Shown piece after piece: positions 51,741 through 60,610 of a stretch of DNA of 64,000 nucleotides (position 1 is the stretch's first letter; every line of letters starts with the position of its first letter). Source of the DNA: an uncultured bacterium (lineage in GTDB: Bacteria > Bacillota > Clostridia > Lachnospirales > Lachnospiraceae); contig CANDBT010000001.1 in NCBI GenBank assembly GCA_947383005.1, positions 62,001 through 126,000 on the forward strand, written 5' to 3'. The position numbers and the translations under genes are program-made. The notes beneath the pieces were generated by a model, which saw nothing but the letters and a program-made list of their open reading frames with translations, ran no database searches and had not been told where the DNA came from.

Positions 51741-53861
51741 ATGGAAAGGGATGGTGAATTGAGGCAGCAGGATACTATGGAAATGATTCAGGATACGCTG
51801 AGTATTCTGAAACGGGGGCATTATATATTAAAAGGCAAAAAAATAAAGCTGAAACTCTCAAAAAAGGAAATGGCGGGTATTCAGGTATATCTTCCTGAAG
51901 ATATAAAGAAAATCAGCGAGGATAAGAATTTTCGTCATGCGCATGTTATCGGCCGCATAGGGATTGGCTGTGAAAATACGGATTCATTTTCATTGGCAAG
52001 AAAAAGAGGCGAGGGAAAGCCGGGGACGGTGCTGGTGCTTAACTTTGCTAATCCGTTTAATCCTGGCGGGGGTGTCCGCCGGGGAGCCAAGGCGCAGGAG
52101 GAGGATTTGTGCAGGAAGAGTTCGCTTCTTTTGTCATTAGAGAGCCGGGAGGCAAATAAATATTATGACTATCACCGCTCGCTGCATACCAATATGGCGT
52201 CTGACGCGATAATGATTTCTCCTCAAGTGGAGATTATAAAAGATGAGAACGGAAATCTGCTCGAGGACAGCGTAATTGTAGCAGTTATGACCTGTGCTGC
52301 CCCTATGCTTCTATACGGCCTGGAAGGAATGACAAATCAGCAGTATCAGGAAATGTTGCTTGGCAGAATTATGGGAATGCTGAAACTGGCTGCCTATTTG
52401 GGGTATAAGGTTTTAGTGTTGGGCGCGTTTGGCTGCGGAGCATTTAAGAACGACGCCCGTGTGGTTTCCGATCTTTTTTACGAAGCGCTGAAAGAATTTG
52501 ATTATGACGGAATGGCGGCGGGCGATTTCTTCAGGCGAATTGATTTTGCCGTCATGGATCATTCCGCAGATCAATATAATTTCAAGGAATTTTCACGAAA
52601 TTTCAGCGATTTTTACCGAGATGAGAATGCTGCGGAAATTGAGCAGACTTTAGATAAGATCAAACAGGCAGAAACGCATTTGGATCGGATCAGAGGCAGT
52701 ATGATAGGCGGAGCTGTCGGTGACGCTTTGGGATATGCGGTGGAGTTTTGGCAGGAAGAACAGATTTTTAAGATTTACGGCTCAAAAGGGATTACCGAAT
52801 ATGAACGGGATAAAGCTGTGGGGAAAGCTTTGATTTCAGACGATACGCAAATGACACTGTTTACGGCAAACGGTATCCTTGTCGGGCAGACCAGAACAGC
52901 TATTCGTGGAATTGGCGCATCCCCGGCAGACTATGTGGCGATGGCTTACCAGGATTGGCTGAAAACACAACAATTTACTATGGATAGGATAAACAGCTAT
53001 GACCGGTGTACGAGAGAAGGCGGTTTTTCGTGGCTTCTTGATGTACCGGAGCTTTATTCCCGAAGGGCGCCGGGAAATTCCTGTCTTTCTGCTCTTTTTG
53101 CCCAGGCAAGAGGTAGTGTTTATGGTACATTGGAGAATCCCTGCAATGATAGTAAGGGATGCGGCGGGATTATGCGGGTAGCGCCTCTTGCGTTGGCTTA
53201 TCGGGTCGGGGAAAATTATTTTGCGGATATCGGTGAACTTGACAAAACCGGTGCAAAGCTTTCTGCCATTACCCATGGACATTCTTTGGGCTATATGCCC
53301 GCGGCGGCAGTTACTCATATCATCAGCAGGATTCTCACGAGTTATCCGGAAATGAGCTTGAAAGAAATTGTCTGGGAAGCCAGGGATAAGATGAAAGAGC
53401 TGTTTAAAGGTGATGTACATTTGAACGAATTGATTCAAATGATAGACAGGGCCGTACAACTTTCAGAAAATGACCGCGATGATCTCGACAATATTCATGC
53501 GCTTGGCGAGGGATGGGTGGCGGAGGAAACTCTGGGAATAGCCCTTTACTGTGCGCTTAAATATCAGAACGATTTTTCGAAAGGTATCATTGTATCGGTG
53601 AACCATAACGGAGATTCTGATTCCACAGGAGCCGTTACCGGAAATATTCTTGGGGCGATTGCCGGATACAAAGGAATCGATAAGAAATGGAAGGAACATT
53701 TGGAACTTGCGGATGTGATTCTGGAGATGGCAGATGACCTCTGCCACGGTTGCCAAATGAGTGAATACAGTTGTTATCGGGACGAGGCGTGGATGTCTAA
53801 ATATATACATATGCATCGTTATGCAGCCAATAAATGTAACCGTTCAGACGGCAGGATTTGA
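51741..53861 (+). CDS. PARG-type macrodomain fused to an ADP-ribosylglycohydrolase (ARH/DraG)
   Basis: The 706-residue protein joins two unrelated ADP-ribose hydrolases. Residues 10-290 are a bacterial PARG (TIGR02452 type) with LVLNFANPFNPGGGVRRGAKAQEED, which holds the catalytic GGG-x7-QEE signature near residues 109-121, and GAFGCGAFKND. Residues 310-690 are an ARH/DraG domain with GSMIGGAVGDALGYAVEF, ISDDTQMTLFTANGIL and NHNGDSDSTGAVTGNILGA, which carry the metal-binding Asp residues. Together they could remove both chain and protein-linked ADP-ribose. ATG 51741 lacks a good RBS, and ATG 51777 is an alternative. A REP fragment overlaps the end. Confidence 0.88.
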   Translation: MERDGELRQQDTMEMIQDTLSILKRGHYILKGKKIKLKLSKKEMAGIQVYLPEDIKKISEDKNFRHAHVIGRIGIGCENTDSFSLARKRGEGKPGTVLVLNFANPFNPGGGVRRGAKAQEEDLCRKSSLLLSLESREANKYYDYHRSLHTNMASDAIMISPQVEIIKDENGNLLEDSVIVAVMTCAAPMLLYGLEGMTNQQYQEMLLGRIMGMLKLAAYLGYKVLVLGAFGCGAFKNDARVVSDLFYEALKEFDYDGMAAGDFFRRIDFAVMDHSADQYNFKEFSRNFSDFYRDENAAEIEQTLDKIKQAETHLDRIRGSMIGGAVGDALGYAVEFWQEEQIFKIYGSKGITEYERDKAVGKALISDDTQMTLFTANGILVGQTRTAIRGIGASPADYVAMAYQDWLKTQQFTMDRINSYDRCTREGGFSWLLDVPELYSRRAPGNSCLSALFAQARGSVYGTLENPCNDSKGCGGIMRVAPLALAYRVGENYFADIGELDKTGAKLSAITHGHSLGYMPAAAVTHIISRILTSYPEMSLKEIVWEARDKMKELFKGDVHLNELIQMIDRAVQLSENDRDDLDNIHALGEGWVAEETLGIALYCALKYQNDFSKGIIVSVNHNGDSDSTGAVTGNILGAIAGYKGIDKKWKEHLELADVILEMADDLCHGCQMSEYSCYRDEAWMSKYIHMHRYAANKCNRSDGRI

Positions 53862-53973
53862 CATTCGATGCTTCTTGTCCGGTGCGGGCCGGAAAGAAAA
53901 TTCTCCGTTTGGAGCGTTGCACAATTAAGAGAGCGCTCTGAGAGAATGATGGAAGCGGAAAAGGAGAGAAGTG

Positions 53974-54267
53974 ATGGCAAAGGAAGCGCAAATCAGCGAT
54001 TTAAAGAAAATACCAGGGATAGGCACAAATATGGAACAGCATTTGCACAATATCGGGATTACCTGCATAGCCGATCTGGTGGGGAAAGATCCCGAGGAAT
54101 TGTATCAATTAGATTGCCTGAAAAAAGGTTTTGCGGACGATCGCTGTGTACTTTATGTGTTCCGCTGTGCGGTATATTTTGCCGAGCACGAACAGCCGGA
54201 AGCAGAAAAATTAAAATGGTGGTATTGGAAAGACAGGGTTTATCCGGAAAGAGAGGAGCAGGGATGA
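53974..54267 (+). CDS. Helix-hairpin-helix protein (Cdd1/TfoX-C-like)
   Basis: The 97-residue protein begins MAKEAQISDLKKIPGIGTNMEQHLHNIGITCIADLVGKDPEELY, a helix-hairpin-helix DNA-binding domain, followed by a short C-terminal helix with KWWYWKD. It matches the Cdd1 (pathogenicity locus) family, a widespread family of unknown function. AAGGAG lies seven bases before ATG 53974; GTG 53971 is an alternative. Its stop overlaps the next start (ATGA). Confidence 0.8.
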   Translation: MAKEAQISDLKKIPGIGTNMEQHLHNIGITCIADLVGKDPEELYQLDCLKKGFADDRCVLYVFRCAVYFAEHEQPEAEKLKWWYWKDRVYPEREEQG

Positions 54268-54596
54268 GCATAATTGTAAATATCTATTATACGGGAACAA
54301 ATGGGACGGCGCGGCAATTTGCGGAAGAAATGGAAAAAAGCGGGGTTGCCGCGGCAATTCGTAAAGAAGAGGGAAATCTGCGGTATGATTACTTTTTCCC
54401 GATGGCAGATCCGGAAACGGTATTGTTGATTGATTGCTGGGAAGACCAGCAGGCGATTGACAGGCATCATGCCTCGGCAATGATGGAGGAAATCACGAAA
54501 TTGAGGCTGAAATATGATTTGCATATGAGGGTGGAACGATATTTGTCCGATGAGGAGGGAATACCGGAAACAGACAGCCATTTTATTAAAGAATAA
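54264..54596 (+). CDS. Antibiotic biosynthesis monooxygenase (ABM)-like protein
   Basis: The 110-residue protein has a ferredoxin-like ABM pattern: IIVNIYYTGTNGTARQFAEEMEKSG, NLRYDYFFPMADPETVLLIDCWEDQQAIDRHHASAMMEEI, where the YxxF...D-x-W-x-D/E...H-x-x-S core is typical of putative quinol monooxygenases (YgiN-like). It probably acts on a quinone or aromatic compound as a dimer. The coupled start at 54264 overlaps the previous stop. Confidence 0.85.
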   Translation: MSIIVNIYYTGTNGTARQFAEEMEKSGVAAAIRKEEGNLRYDYFFPMADPETVLLIDCWEDQQAIDRHHASAMMEEITKLRLKYDLHMRVERYLSDEEGIPETDSHFIKE

Positions 54597-54619
54597 GATG
54601 TTTGTTTCGGGGAGGCATT

Positions 54620-55324
54620 ATGAAAGTACAATCGGTAAAAAAAGCCTTTACAGCAGCGGTTCCCCATACAATTCCCATATTTGCGGGCTTTTGGTTTCTC
54701 GGCCTGACGTATGGCATTTATATGAATGTCTCCGGTTTCAGCTTTTGGTATCCCATGTGGATGAGCCTTACTGTTTTTGCCGGATCGGCGGAGTTTGTGG
54801 CGGTAAGTATGTTACTGGGCGAATTCCATCCGTTACAGGCATTGGCAATGACCTTGATGATCAATGCCAGGCATCTCTTTTATGGGATTTCCATGTTGGA
54901 ACGTTATCGGGGAACGGGGCTAAAAAAGTTTTATTTGATTTTCGGAATGTGCGATGAGAGCTTTTCCATTAATTATACAGCCGATATCCCCGGCGATGTG
55001 GATAAAGGCTGGTTTATGTTTTTTGTTACGCTTTTAAATCATATATACTGGTTTACCGGCGCGACAATGGGAGGGATTTTTGGCGCCGTTATCCGTTTTA
55101 ACACGAAAGGGCTGGATTTTGTCATGACAGCCATGTTTGTTGTGATTTTTATGGAGCAATGGATGAAGGAGAAAAATCATATCCCGGCATTGGTTGGCCT
55201 GGGGATTTCTTTATGCTGCCTGTTTTTGTTTGGAGCGGATAATTTTATCATTCCGGCGATGCTCGCTATTTTGGGAATGCTGACATTGATGAAAAAATCT
55301 ATTGCTGTTGGCGTCATGGGCTGA
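54620..55324 (+). CDS. azlC: Branched-chain amino acid exporter subunit AzlC
   Basis: The 234-residue membrane protein has the AzlC features AAVPHTIPIFAGFWFLGLTYGIYMN, FAGSAEFVAVSMLLGE and MTLMINARHLFYGISML, and about seven helices. With AzlD it exports branched-chain amino acids. The start at 54620 follows GGGGAGG. The azlD gene follows after 42 bases. Confidence 0.94.
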   Translation: MKVQSVKKAFTAAVPHTIPIFAGFWFLGLTYGIYMNVSGFSFWYPMWMSLTVFAGSAEFVAVSMLLGEFHPLQALAMTLMINARHLFYGISMLERYRGTGLKKFYLIFGMCDESFSINYTADIPGDVDKGWFMFFVTLLNHIYWFTGATMGGIFGAVIRFNTKGLDFVMTAMFVVIFMEQWMKEKNHIPALVGLGISLCCLFLFGADNFIIPAMLAILGMLTLMKKSIAVGVMG

Positions 55325-55366
55325 TATGGTTATAAGGAAAATATGGGAAGAGGATGGTGAAAGCTC

Positions 55367-55696
55367 TTGTCATTGATGCAGAAAATTATTACTGTTCTTA
55401 TGGTGGTTGCCGGGACGATGATCACTCGTTTTTTGCCCTTTGTTATTTTCAGAGGGGAAAAGCCGACGCCTGGGTATGTACAATATTTGGGTAGAGTGCT
55501 TCCGGCGGCCGTATTTGGCATGCTTGTAATTTATTGTCTAAAAGAGGTCAATGTACTTGCGGGAAACAGGGGAATCCCTGAATGGATTTCCATTGCTGTA
55601 GTTATCGGGCTGCATAAGTGGAAGAGACAGATGCTATTGTCTATTGCGGGTGGGACCATTTGTTATATGATATTGGTTCAATATGTTTTTGCGTAA
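55367..55696 (+). CDS. azlD: Branched-chain amino acid exporter subunit AzlD
   Basis: The 109-residue protein has four hydrophobic helices and the AzlD pattern [45 protein letters not shown]. It is the small partner of AzlC. I take TTG 55367 because AGGATGGTG lies at the right distance; ATG 55376 is too far from any RBS. A REP-like hairpin follows the stop. Confidence 0.92.
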   Translation: MSLMQKIITVLMVVAGTMITRFLPFVIFRGEKPTPGYVQYLGRVLPAAVFGMLVIYCLKEVNVLAGNRGIPEWISIAVVIGLHKWKRQMLLSIAGGTICYMILVQYVFA

Positions 55697-55698
55697 GG

Positions 55699-55735
55699 CA
55701 GACGGGCAGGGAAATGCCCTGTCTGAATTGTTACA
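55699..55735 (+). repeat. REP-like element, copy 2
   Basis: CAGACGGGCAGGG pairs with CCCTGTCTG across a short centre, followed by AATTGTTAC. See copies at 50284-50322 and 57339-57378. It may slow or end azlD transcription although no T run follows. Confidence 0.7.
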
Positions 55736-55756
55736 AAATTTCTAAATATTATCACC

Positions 55757-55785
55757 TTGTTTTATCCTTTTGCCTGTGATACAAT
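55757..55785 (+). promoter_or_regulatory. SigA-type promoter for the Wzz-like gene
   Basis: TTGTTT (55757-55762) and TACAAT (55780-55785) are spaced by 17 bases. The longest open frame of the next gene starts inside this promoter, which argues for the shorter start at 55847. Confidence 0.75.
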
Positions 55786-55846
55786 AAAGGGCAGCAATAA
55801 TCAGATAACTGAAAAGAGGATAGAATGCAAAACAAGGAGAATACAT

Positions 55847-57295
55847 ATGGATTCAATGAATACGATGAATACACAAAATGCTTATGAACAGGAAATCGAT
55901 TTAAAGGACTTGCTGTTTGCCATACTTCGCAAATGGAAACCGATTATTGCCAGTATGGTGATTTTTGCTGTTTTAATTGGCGGCGCGAAAGGGGTTCTTA
56001 CATATAGGAATTATAGTGATCCGGAGGCGGTTAAAAACCGGACGGAGACATATGAGACGGAACAACAGCAGTATGAGGACAGTAAAAATATTTTGGAGCG
56101 GGAGATTAAAAATATTACCGACGATATCGCCAACCGTCAGGATTATATGGAAAATTCCCTCTTGATGAATATGAGTCCTTATGATGTCGGGGAGGCCAGA
56201 GCGGATTTGTTTATTAAGACGGACTATGAGATTATGCCCGGCATGACCTATCAGAATATTGACTATACGAATACGATTTTACAGTCTTATCAGTCATTGA
56301 TTACCAGCACGGCCTTTTTGGAGCATATTGCCCGTTCCACAGGGATGAAAGACTGGTATTTACAGGAATTGATTACCGTGGAAAGGGGAAATACCACCAT
56401 AACCGGTACAAATATCAGTGAATTGACCAATTTACTGACTATCCGGGTAAAGCATTCGAGTGTAACAGAGGCAGAGGATCTTCTTGATGATATTTTAAAG
56501 CAGGTAGGGGCACTGAGCAGACAGATTAACGGCAGTATCGGGGAACATACCGTTGATGTTATCAGCCGCAGCTCGGGTAGTATTGTAGATTTGGCATTGG
56601 CTACCAAGCAAAAGGAAGAAAGAGAGCGCTTGGATTCCCTGGAAAGCGCTTTGGTTGAGAAAGAAACTGCTCTGAAAGAATTAAAAGAACCGGAGATGAA
56701 CAGTCCGACAAAGATGGTTGCGGTAAAAAGCGCAATAAAATATAGTGTGTTGGGCGCGGTGCTGGGCGCTTTTATGATTATATTTATTGTATGCGTATTT
56801 TTTGTGATGAGCGATAAACTTTACTCTTCCAAGGAGCTGCGCAACCGTTTCCGTGTAAAGGTATTGGGTGAACTTTCTCAAGGGAAGAAAGCAGGAAAAA
56901 TTGATGCGTTGATCGATCGCTTGGAAGGAAAGGCGGCATCCAATACTGCTGATGTGGAATATGAAGTGATTGTTGCTAATATTAAGAATTATACAGACGG
57001 GATCAAGACCTTATTGGTATCCGGTACGGCAGCGCCTGATTTTATTGTTCAGGTAGTGAAGCAGTTGGAGGGGCATTTGCCCGGTATGCAGATAGTCGCA
57101 GGGGGGAATATCCTTCAGGATGCAGAAACGATCAGAAAGCTTTCCCAATGTGACGGTGTGGTTCTGGTAGAGCAGTGCGGTTTGTCCACGTACCAGGCTA
57201 TCGGGTGGGAATTGGAAAAAATCTGTGATTTGAAAAAAGAGATAATCGGAACTATAATTGTTGGACGGGCATCCGGAGCTTCTGGCCCGGTGTAG
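55847..57295 (+). CDS. Wzz/CapA-type polysaccharide chain-length regulator
   Basis: The 482-residue protein has a short cytoplasmic N-terminus (EIDLKDLLFAILRKWKPI), a first membrane helix (IIASMVIFAVLIGGAKGVL), a large coiled-coil extracellular domain of about 270 residues, and a second helix (YSVLGAVLGAFMIIFIVCVFFVM). A cytoplasmic C-terminus of about 140 residues follows, beginning YSSKELRNRFRVKVLGELSQG. This tail looks like a BY-kinase-type fold remnant without a Walker A motif. It probably controls the length of an exported polysaccharide and may serve the locus at 1-9172. AAGGAGA precedes ATG 55847. Confidence 0.85.
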   Translation: MDSMNTMNTQNAYEQEIDLKDLLFAILRKWKPIIASMVIFAVLIGGAKGVLTYRNYSDPEAVKNRTETYETEQQQYEDSKNILEREIKNITDDIANRQDYMENSLLMNMSPYDVGEARADLFIKTDYEIMPGMTYQNIDYTNTILQSYQSLITSTAFLEHIARSTGMKDWYLQELITVERGNTTITGTNISELTNLLTIRVKHSSVTEAEDLLDDILKQVGALSRQINGSIGEHTVDVISRSSGSIVDLALATKQKEERERLDSLESALVEKETALKELKEPEMNSPTKMVAVKSAIKYSVLGAVLGAFMIIFIVCVFFVMSDKLYSSKELRNRFRVKVLGELSQGKKAGKIDALIDRLEGKAASNTADVEYEVIVANIKNYTDGIKTLLVSGTAAPDFIVQVVKQLEGHLPGMQIVAGGNILQDAETIRKLSQCDGVVLVEQCGLSTYQAIGWELEKICDLKKEIIGTIIVGRASGASGPV

Positions 57296-57338
57296 ATGGC
57301 AGGAGGATGCTCTGTTCGAACGGTTACATTAAAGCAAT

Positions 57339-57378
57339 CGTTCAGATGGGCGGGAAGATATTTTGTCCGAATTGTTGC
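57339..57378 (+). repeat. REP-like element, copy 3
   Basis: CGTTCAGATGGGCGGGAAGATATTTTGTCCGAATTGTTGC-type sequence (shown here by its parts) matches copies 1 and 2, with compensating changes in the stem. It lies between the Wzz-like gene and the shared terminator. Confidence 0.65.
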
Positions 57379-57412
57379 AATTTAAAGTAAAATACAGGCG
57401 AAAGAACAAACA

Positions 57413-57454
57413 AAAAGCAGTCACAAAGGAATAATTCCGGTTGTGGCTGCTTTT
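57413..57454. terminator. Bidirectional terminator between the Wzz-like and GH25 genes
   Basis: AAAAGCAGTCACAA (57413-57426) pairs with TTGTGGCTGCTTTT (57441-57454). The A run on one side and the T run on the other allow termination in both directions. Confidence 0.88.
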
Positions 57455-57476
57455 GCTTGCTATCGCGTATCAAAAA

Positions 57477-59234
57477 TCAAGGCTGAAAAGGGCTGATATA
57501 AGTTGAACTGTGGTTATCCGAGCGCTCAGGCTCCACAGACGAGTCGCCTGGCTGCGGGGGTTGTTTATCTTCTGGCTGCGGCATATCTGGTGTGTCGGAA
57601 GAGGGGGCATCTTGCGCAATAACCGTACATACGCCGTTTTCGTCTGCCTGGTAAGTGATGCCATCTACAGTAATCTGCGTATTGGCATACATTTGGCCGT
57701 TTTCCGGGTTCAGGTAATACCATGCAGCATCACTTCCAACCCATCCGGTCTGCATAACCCCGCTGTTATCAAAATAGTACCAAATATTGTTGATAAGCTG
57801 CCATCCGGTCATCATAATTCCGTTTTGTTCGTGATAATAATACCAGCGGTTTTCTATTTGCCGGAGTCCGGTCTGCATAACTCCGCTCTCATCAAAATAA
57901 TACCAGTTTCCGTCAATCTCCTGCGACCCGGTTTGCATAGCGCCGCTTGGGTCAAAATAATATTGTCTGCCGTCGATTTGCTGCTTTCCGGTTTGCATGG
58001 CGCCATTATCATCGAGATAATACCAATAGTCGCCAATCTGCTGCTGGCCGGTCTGCATAGCGCCGTTTGAATTAAAATAATACCAAATGTTATTAATCTG
58101 CTGCCAGCCATCAGACATACGTCCGGATTCTTTTAAGAAATACCAGGTATCCTTATCTTGCAGCCATCCGGTTTGCATTAAGGCGTTTTGGTCAAGATAA
58201 TACCAATAAGAGCCGTCGTGAATCCACCCCGTCTGCATAGCGCCGCTGGTATTGAAATAGCGCCAACCATCTCCATCAGCGAGCCATCCGACAGTCATTT
58301 TGCCCGTATTCGGATCTAAATAATAAGTGGTGTTGTCTTGTGTCAGCCATCCGTTGGCAGCCTGGCCGTCTGCACGCATGAAAAACCAGCCTGTCCCGTC
58401 ATGAATCCAGGTATCTTTTTGCATCTGATAATTTTGATAATAGTAAGTCTTATCGCCGATTGTTCGCCAGAGGTCAGGTATAATAATATCGGAGAAATCT
58501 TTGTATTGAAAGTCAATATCTACATCGCCGTTTATGCCATCTATGTAACCAGTATTGGTTGCCTGCCACATGACAGGGGCTGCATAGGCATGCTGCTTTT
58601 CGTAACGGGCCACCCATACATCATAATTGACCTGGCTCATATCGATGCGGTTGGCCAGCCAGTAATCGTTGGCATAAAGGATTGCGTGATATCCGGCATC
58701 TTCAATTTTCTTGCAAAAAGCATTTACCATGGCAGCCAGTTGTTGCGGGGACAGGCTGCTTTGTGTATTGTCCTCCAGATCAAAGGCTACGGGATAAGAG
58801 ACAGGATAATCTTTGATTAAATCCAGGACAAAATCCGCTTCCGCTTCTGCCATAGCCACATCTGTAGCATATGAATACAGATAAATGCCAATCTGGATAC
58901 CTGCCTTGGCAGCCCCCTCGGCATTTTGGCGGAACAGAGGATCTACCTGCCCTTTGTAGCGCGTTCCCAGCATAACAAAAGAAATGTCATTTTGGGCAAC
59001 CTTATCCCAATCTATCGTGCCTTGCCAATGGGATATATCTATACCTCTGGCAAAAATACCCGGGACGGGTGTGCCGTCACGGAGCTGGTATATCCCTTCC
59101 TCTATCTTGCTGTGGGTAGAGGCGGCATAGGCCGCAGGCGGGCACGCGGACAAAATCGTGACAGCTAAAGCCATAATTAAGGCAGTCGTCCTTTTAAAAA
59201 GGACTCTGCCCGAATTTCTGTTTTGGTTATCCAA
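57477..59234 (-). CDS. GH25 lysozyme with choline-type cell-wall-binding repeats
   Basis: The 585-residue protein has a signal peptide (RTTALIMALAVTILSACPPAAYA) and a GH25 muramidase domain of about 200 residues: GIDISHWQGTIDWDKV, FVMLGTRYKG, YPVAFDLEDNTQ (catalytic Asp-x-Glu) and VDIDFQYKDF. About 13 cell-wall-binding repeats of about 20 residues (GWxxxxxxWYYxDxxGxMQTG) follow, then a Pro/Ser/Asp-rich tail. It would cut peptidoglycan while bound to choline-decorated wall polymers. I place the start at TTG 59234 behind AAAGGA; the longer frame adds 25 unlikely residues ahead of the signal peptide. Confidence 0.93.
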   Translation of the reverse strand: MDNQNRNSGRVLFKRTTALIMALAVTILSACPPAAYAASTHSKIEEGIYQLRDGTPVPGIFARGIDISHWQGTIDWDKVAQNDISFVMLGTRYKGQVDPLFRQNAEGAAKAGIQIGIYLYSYATDVAMAEAEADFVLDLIKDYPVSYPVAFDLEDNTQSSLSPQQLAAMVNAFCKKIEDAGYHAILYANDYWLANRIDMSQVNYDVWVARYEKQHAYAAPVMWQATNTGYIDGINGDVDIDFQYKDFSDIIIPDLWRTIGDKTYYYQNYQMQKDTWIHDGTGWFFMRADGQAANGWLTQDNTTYYLDPNTGKMTVGWLADGDGWRYFNTSGAMQTGWIHDGSYWYYLDQNALMQTGWLQDKDTWYFLKESGRMSDGWQQINNIWYYFNSNGAMQTGQQQIGDYWYYLDDNGAMQTGKQQIDGRQYYFDPSGAMQTGSQEIDGNWYYFDESGVMQTGLRQIENRWYYYHEQNGIMMTGWQLINNIWYYFDNSGVMQTGWVGSDAAWYYLNPENGQMYANTQITVDGITYQADENGVCTVIAQDAPSSDTPDMPQPEDKQPPQPGDSSVEPERSDNHSSTYISPFQP

Positions 59235-59303
59235 TGTAATCCAATCCTTTCTTTTCGTGACTCCGTTTTCGCGCAGTCCAGCGTCGGGCGCTGAGCTTTC
59301 ACC

Positions 59304-59390
59304 GTGCATAGGCCCATACGGAGGAGTATGCCGCTAAAGCGGCGTGTGGGCTGTGCAGTGAGTAGGGGAAAACTTCCCTTACTCGATTAC
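59304..59390. repeat. Dispersed GC-rich palindromic repeat, copy 2
   Basis: It follows the same order as 9238-9335: GCATAGGCCC, a CCGCT/AGCGG hairpin, GGGCTGTGCA, then GAGTAGGGGAA with TTCCCTTACTC and GATTA. It lies between the stop of the 59401-60513 gene and the start of the GH25 gene. Confidence 0.6.
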
Positions 59391-59400
59391 CCCAATGCCG

Positions 59401-60513
59401 CTATGGGCGCGGTCCGCTGGTAAGGCCGGCAGCTAAATCACCGTCAGAACTGCCGCCGGGAGATGGATTTCCTCCGTTGGGAGAACTTCCTCCGTTTGGA
59501 GAACTTCCTGAAGGTGTCCCGCCGGGGGTGGAAGAGGAAGCACCAGGGCCATTGTTGTTTGTAGGTGTCCCTCCGCCGACTACAGGAGTAGAGCCACTGT
59601 TGTTATTGTTGGAGCCATTGGAACCGTTGTATACATTGCCGTTATTTACGTTGGTATTGCAGGCGCCGTTGGAAGCAAACTGATACGTTACACCGTCAAT
59701 TGTGCGGCTGGTGCCGGCAACCATCCTTCCGTCAGCCGGGTCAAGATAATAATAGACACCGTTTACCTGAATCCAGCCGGTTATCATATGGCCGGAATTG
59801 TTAAAATAATGGTAATAACCATCGATTTCTTTCCAGGCGGTAGACATAATTCCGCTGGCAGGGTCCATATAGTACTTATGCGTGCCATCGCTGAGCCATC
59901 CGGTCAGCATTTTGCCGATGGGCATGCCTGCAGCAGAATTGTCTTTCATATTGAAATAATAATAATGGCCGTTATACTGCTGCCATCCGGTCAGCATCTT
60001 GCCGTCGCTGCCAAACAAATAGTAAGCGCCGTCGATTTGCATGGCTGAATTCAGTACGCATTTGCCGTTGGCAGGATTAAAATAGTACCAGGCATCATCC
60101 ATGTTCCGCCAACCCAAGGCCATGGCGCCGCTTCCCCTCATATAATAGTAGTCGGAACCGATATTCAGCCATTGGCTCTGGACTAACGTACCGTCACTCA
60201 AGGTGTAATAATACGTGTTGTTATCATTGACCCAGCCGGTGGACATCAGCCCGTCGGCTTTGAAATAGTACCATTTGTCGTTGATTTTTTTCCATCCTAC
60301 AGCCATCAAGCCGGTAGACAAATCCATATAGTAGTAACCGCTGGAAGTATTGATCCAGCCTTTGTGTAAGGAACCATCATTATCATAATAGACATAACTG
60401 TCACCATTGGGAACCCAGCCGGTAGCAGCATATGCGTCTGTACCGGAACTGAGGGCTATTGCTCCTACTGTGCCAGCCAGTACCATAGCTGCCAAAAGGC
60501 GTCTGTTTTTCAT
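59401..60513 (-). CDS. Secreted cell-wall-binding repeat protein
   Basis: The 370-residue protein has a signal peptide (KNRRLLAAMVLAGTVGAIALSSGTDAYA) and about 12 choline-binding-type repeats (GWVNDNNTYYYTLSDG, GWKKINDKWYYFKADGLMSTG) over residues 32-290. The last 80 residues are a low-complexity tail of Gly, Ser, Pro and Asn (VVGGGTPTNNNGPGASSSTPG). There is no catalytic domain, so it is a wall-bound or adhesin-like protein. AGGAGG precedes ATG 60513. It lies downstream of the LicC/LicA-like gene on the same strand. Confidence 0.9.
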   Translation of the reverse strand: MKNRRLLAAMVLAGTVGAIALSSGTDAYAATGWVPNGDSYVYYDNDGSLHKGWINTSSGYYYMDLSTGLMAVGWKKINDKWYYFKADGLMSTGWVNDNNTYYYTLSDGTLVQSQWLNIGSDYYYMRGSGAMALGWRNMDDAWYYFNPANGKCVLNSAMQIDGAYYLFGSDGKMLTGWQQYNGHYYYFNMKDNSAAGMPIGKMLTGWLSDGTHKYYMDPASGIMSTAWKEIDGYYHYFNNSGHMITGWIQVNGVYYYLDPADGRMVAGTSRTIDGVTYQFASNGACNTNVNNGNVYNGSNGSNNNNSGSTPVVGGGTPTNNNGPGASSSTPGGTPSGSSPNGGSSPNGGNPSPGGSSDGDLAAGLTSGPRP

Positions 60514-60610
60514 TAACCGTACCTCCTTTATATCGGGCGCAGCCCGAAAGAATCTTGTCGTATCAAGGCTCATTATAACATAAGGGAAAAGGGAAGTGGT
60601 AACATTTTTA

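Noticed and set aside
53868-54263. N-terminal extension of the monooxygenase-like gene
   Set aside because: The extension overlaps the well-supported HhH gene in another frame; the coupled ATG at 54264 fits the family length.
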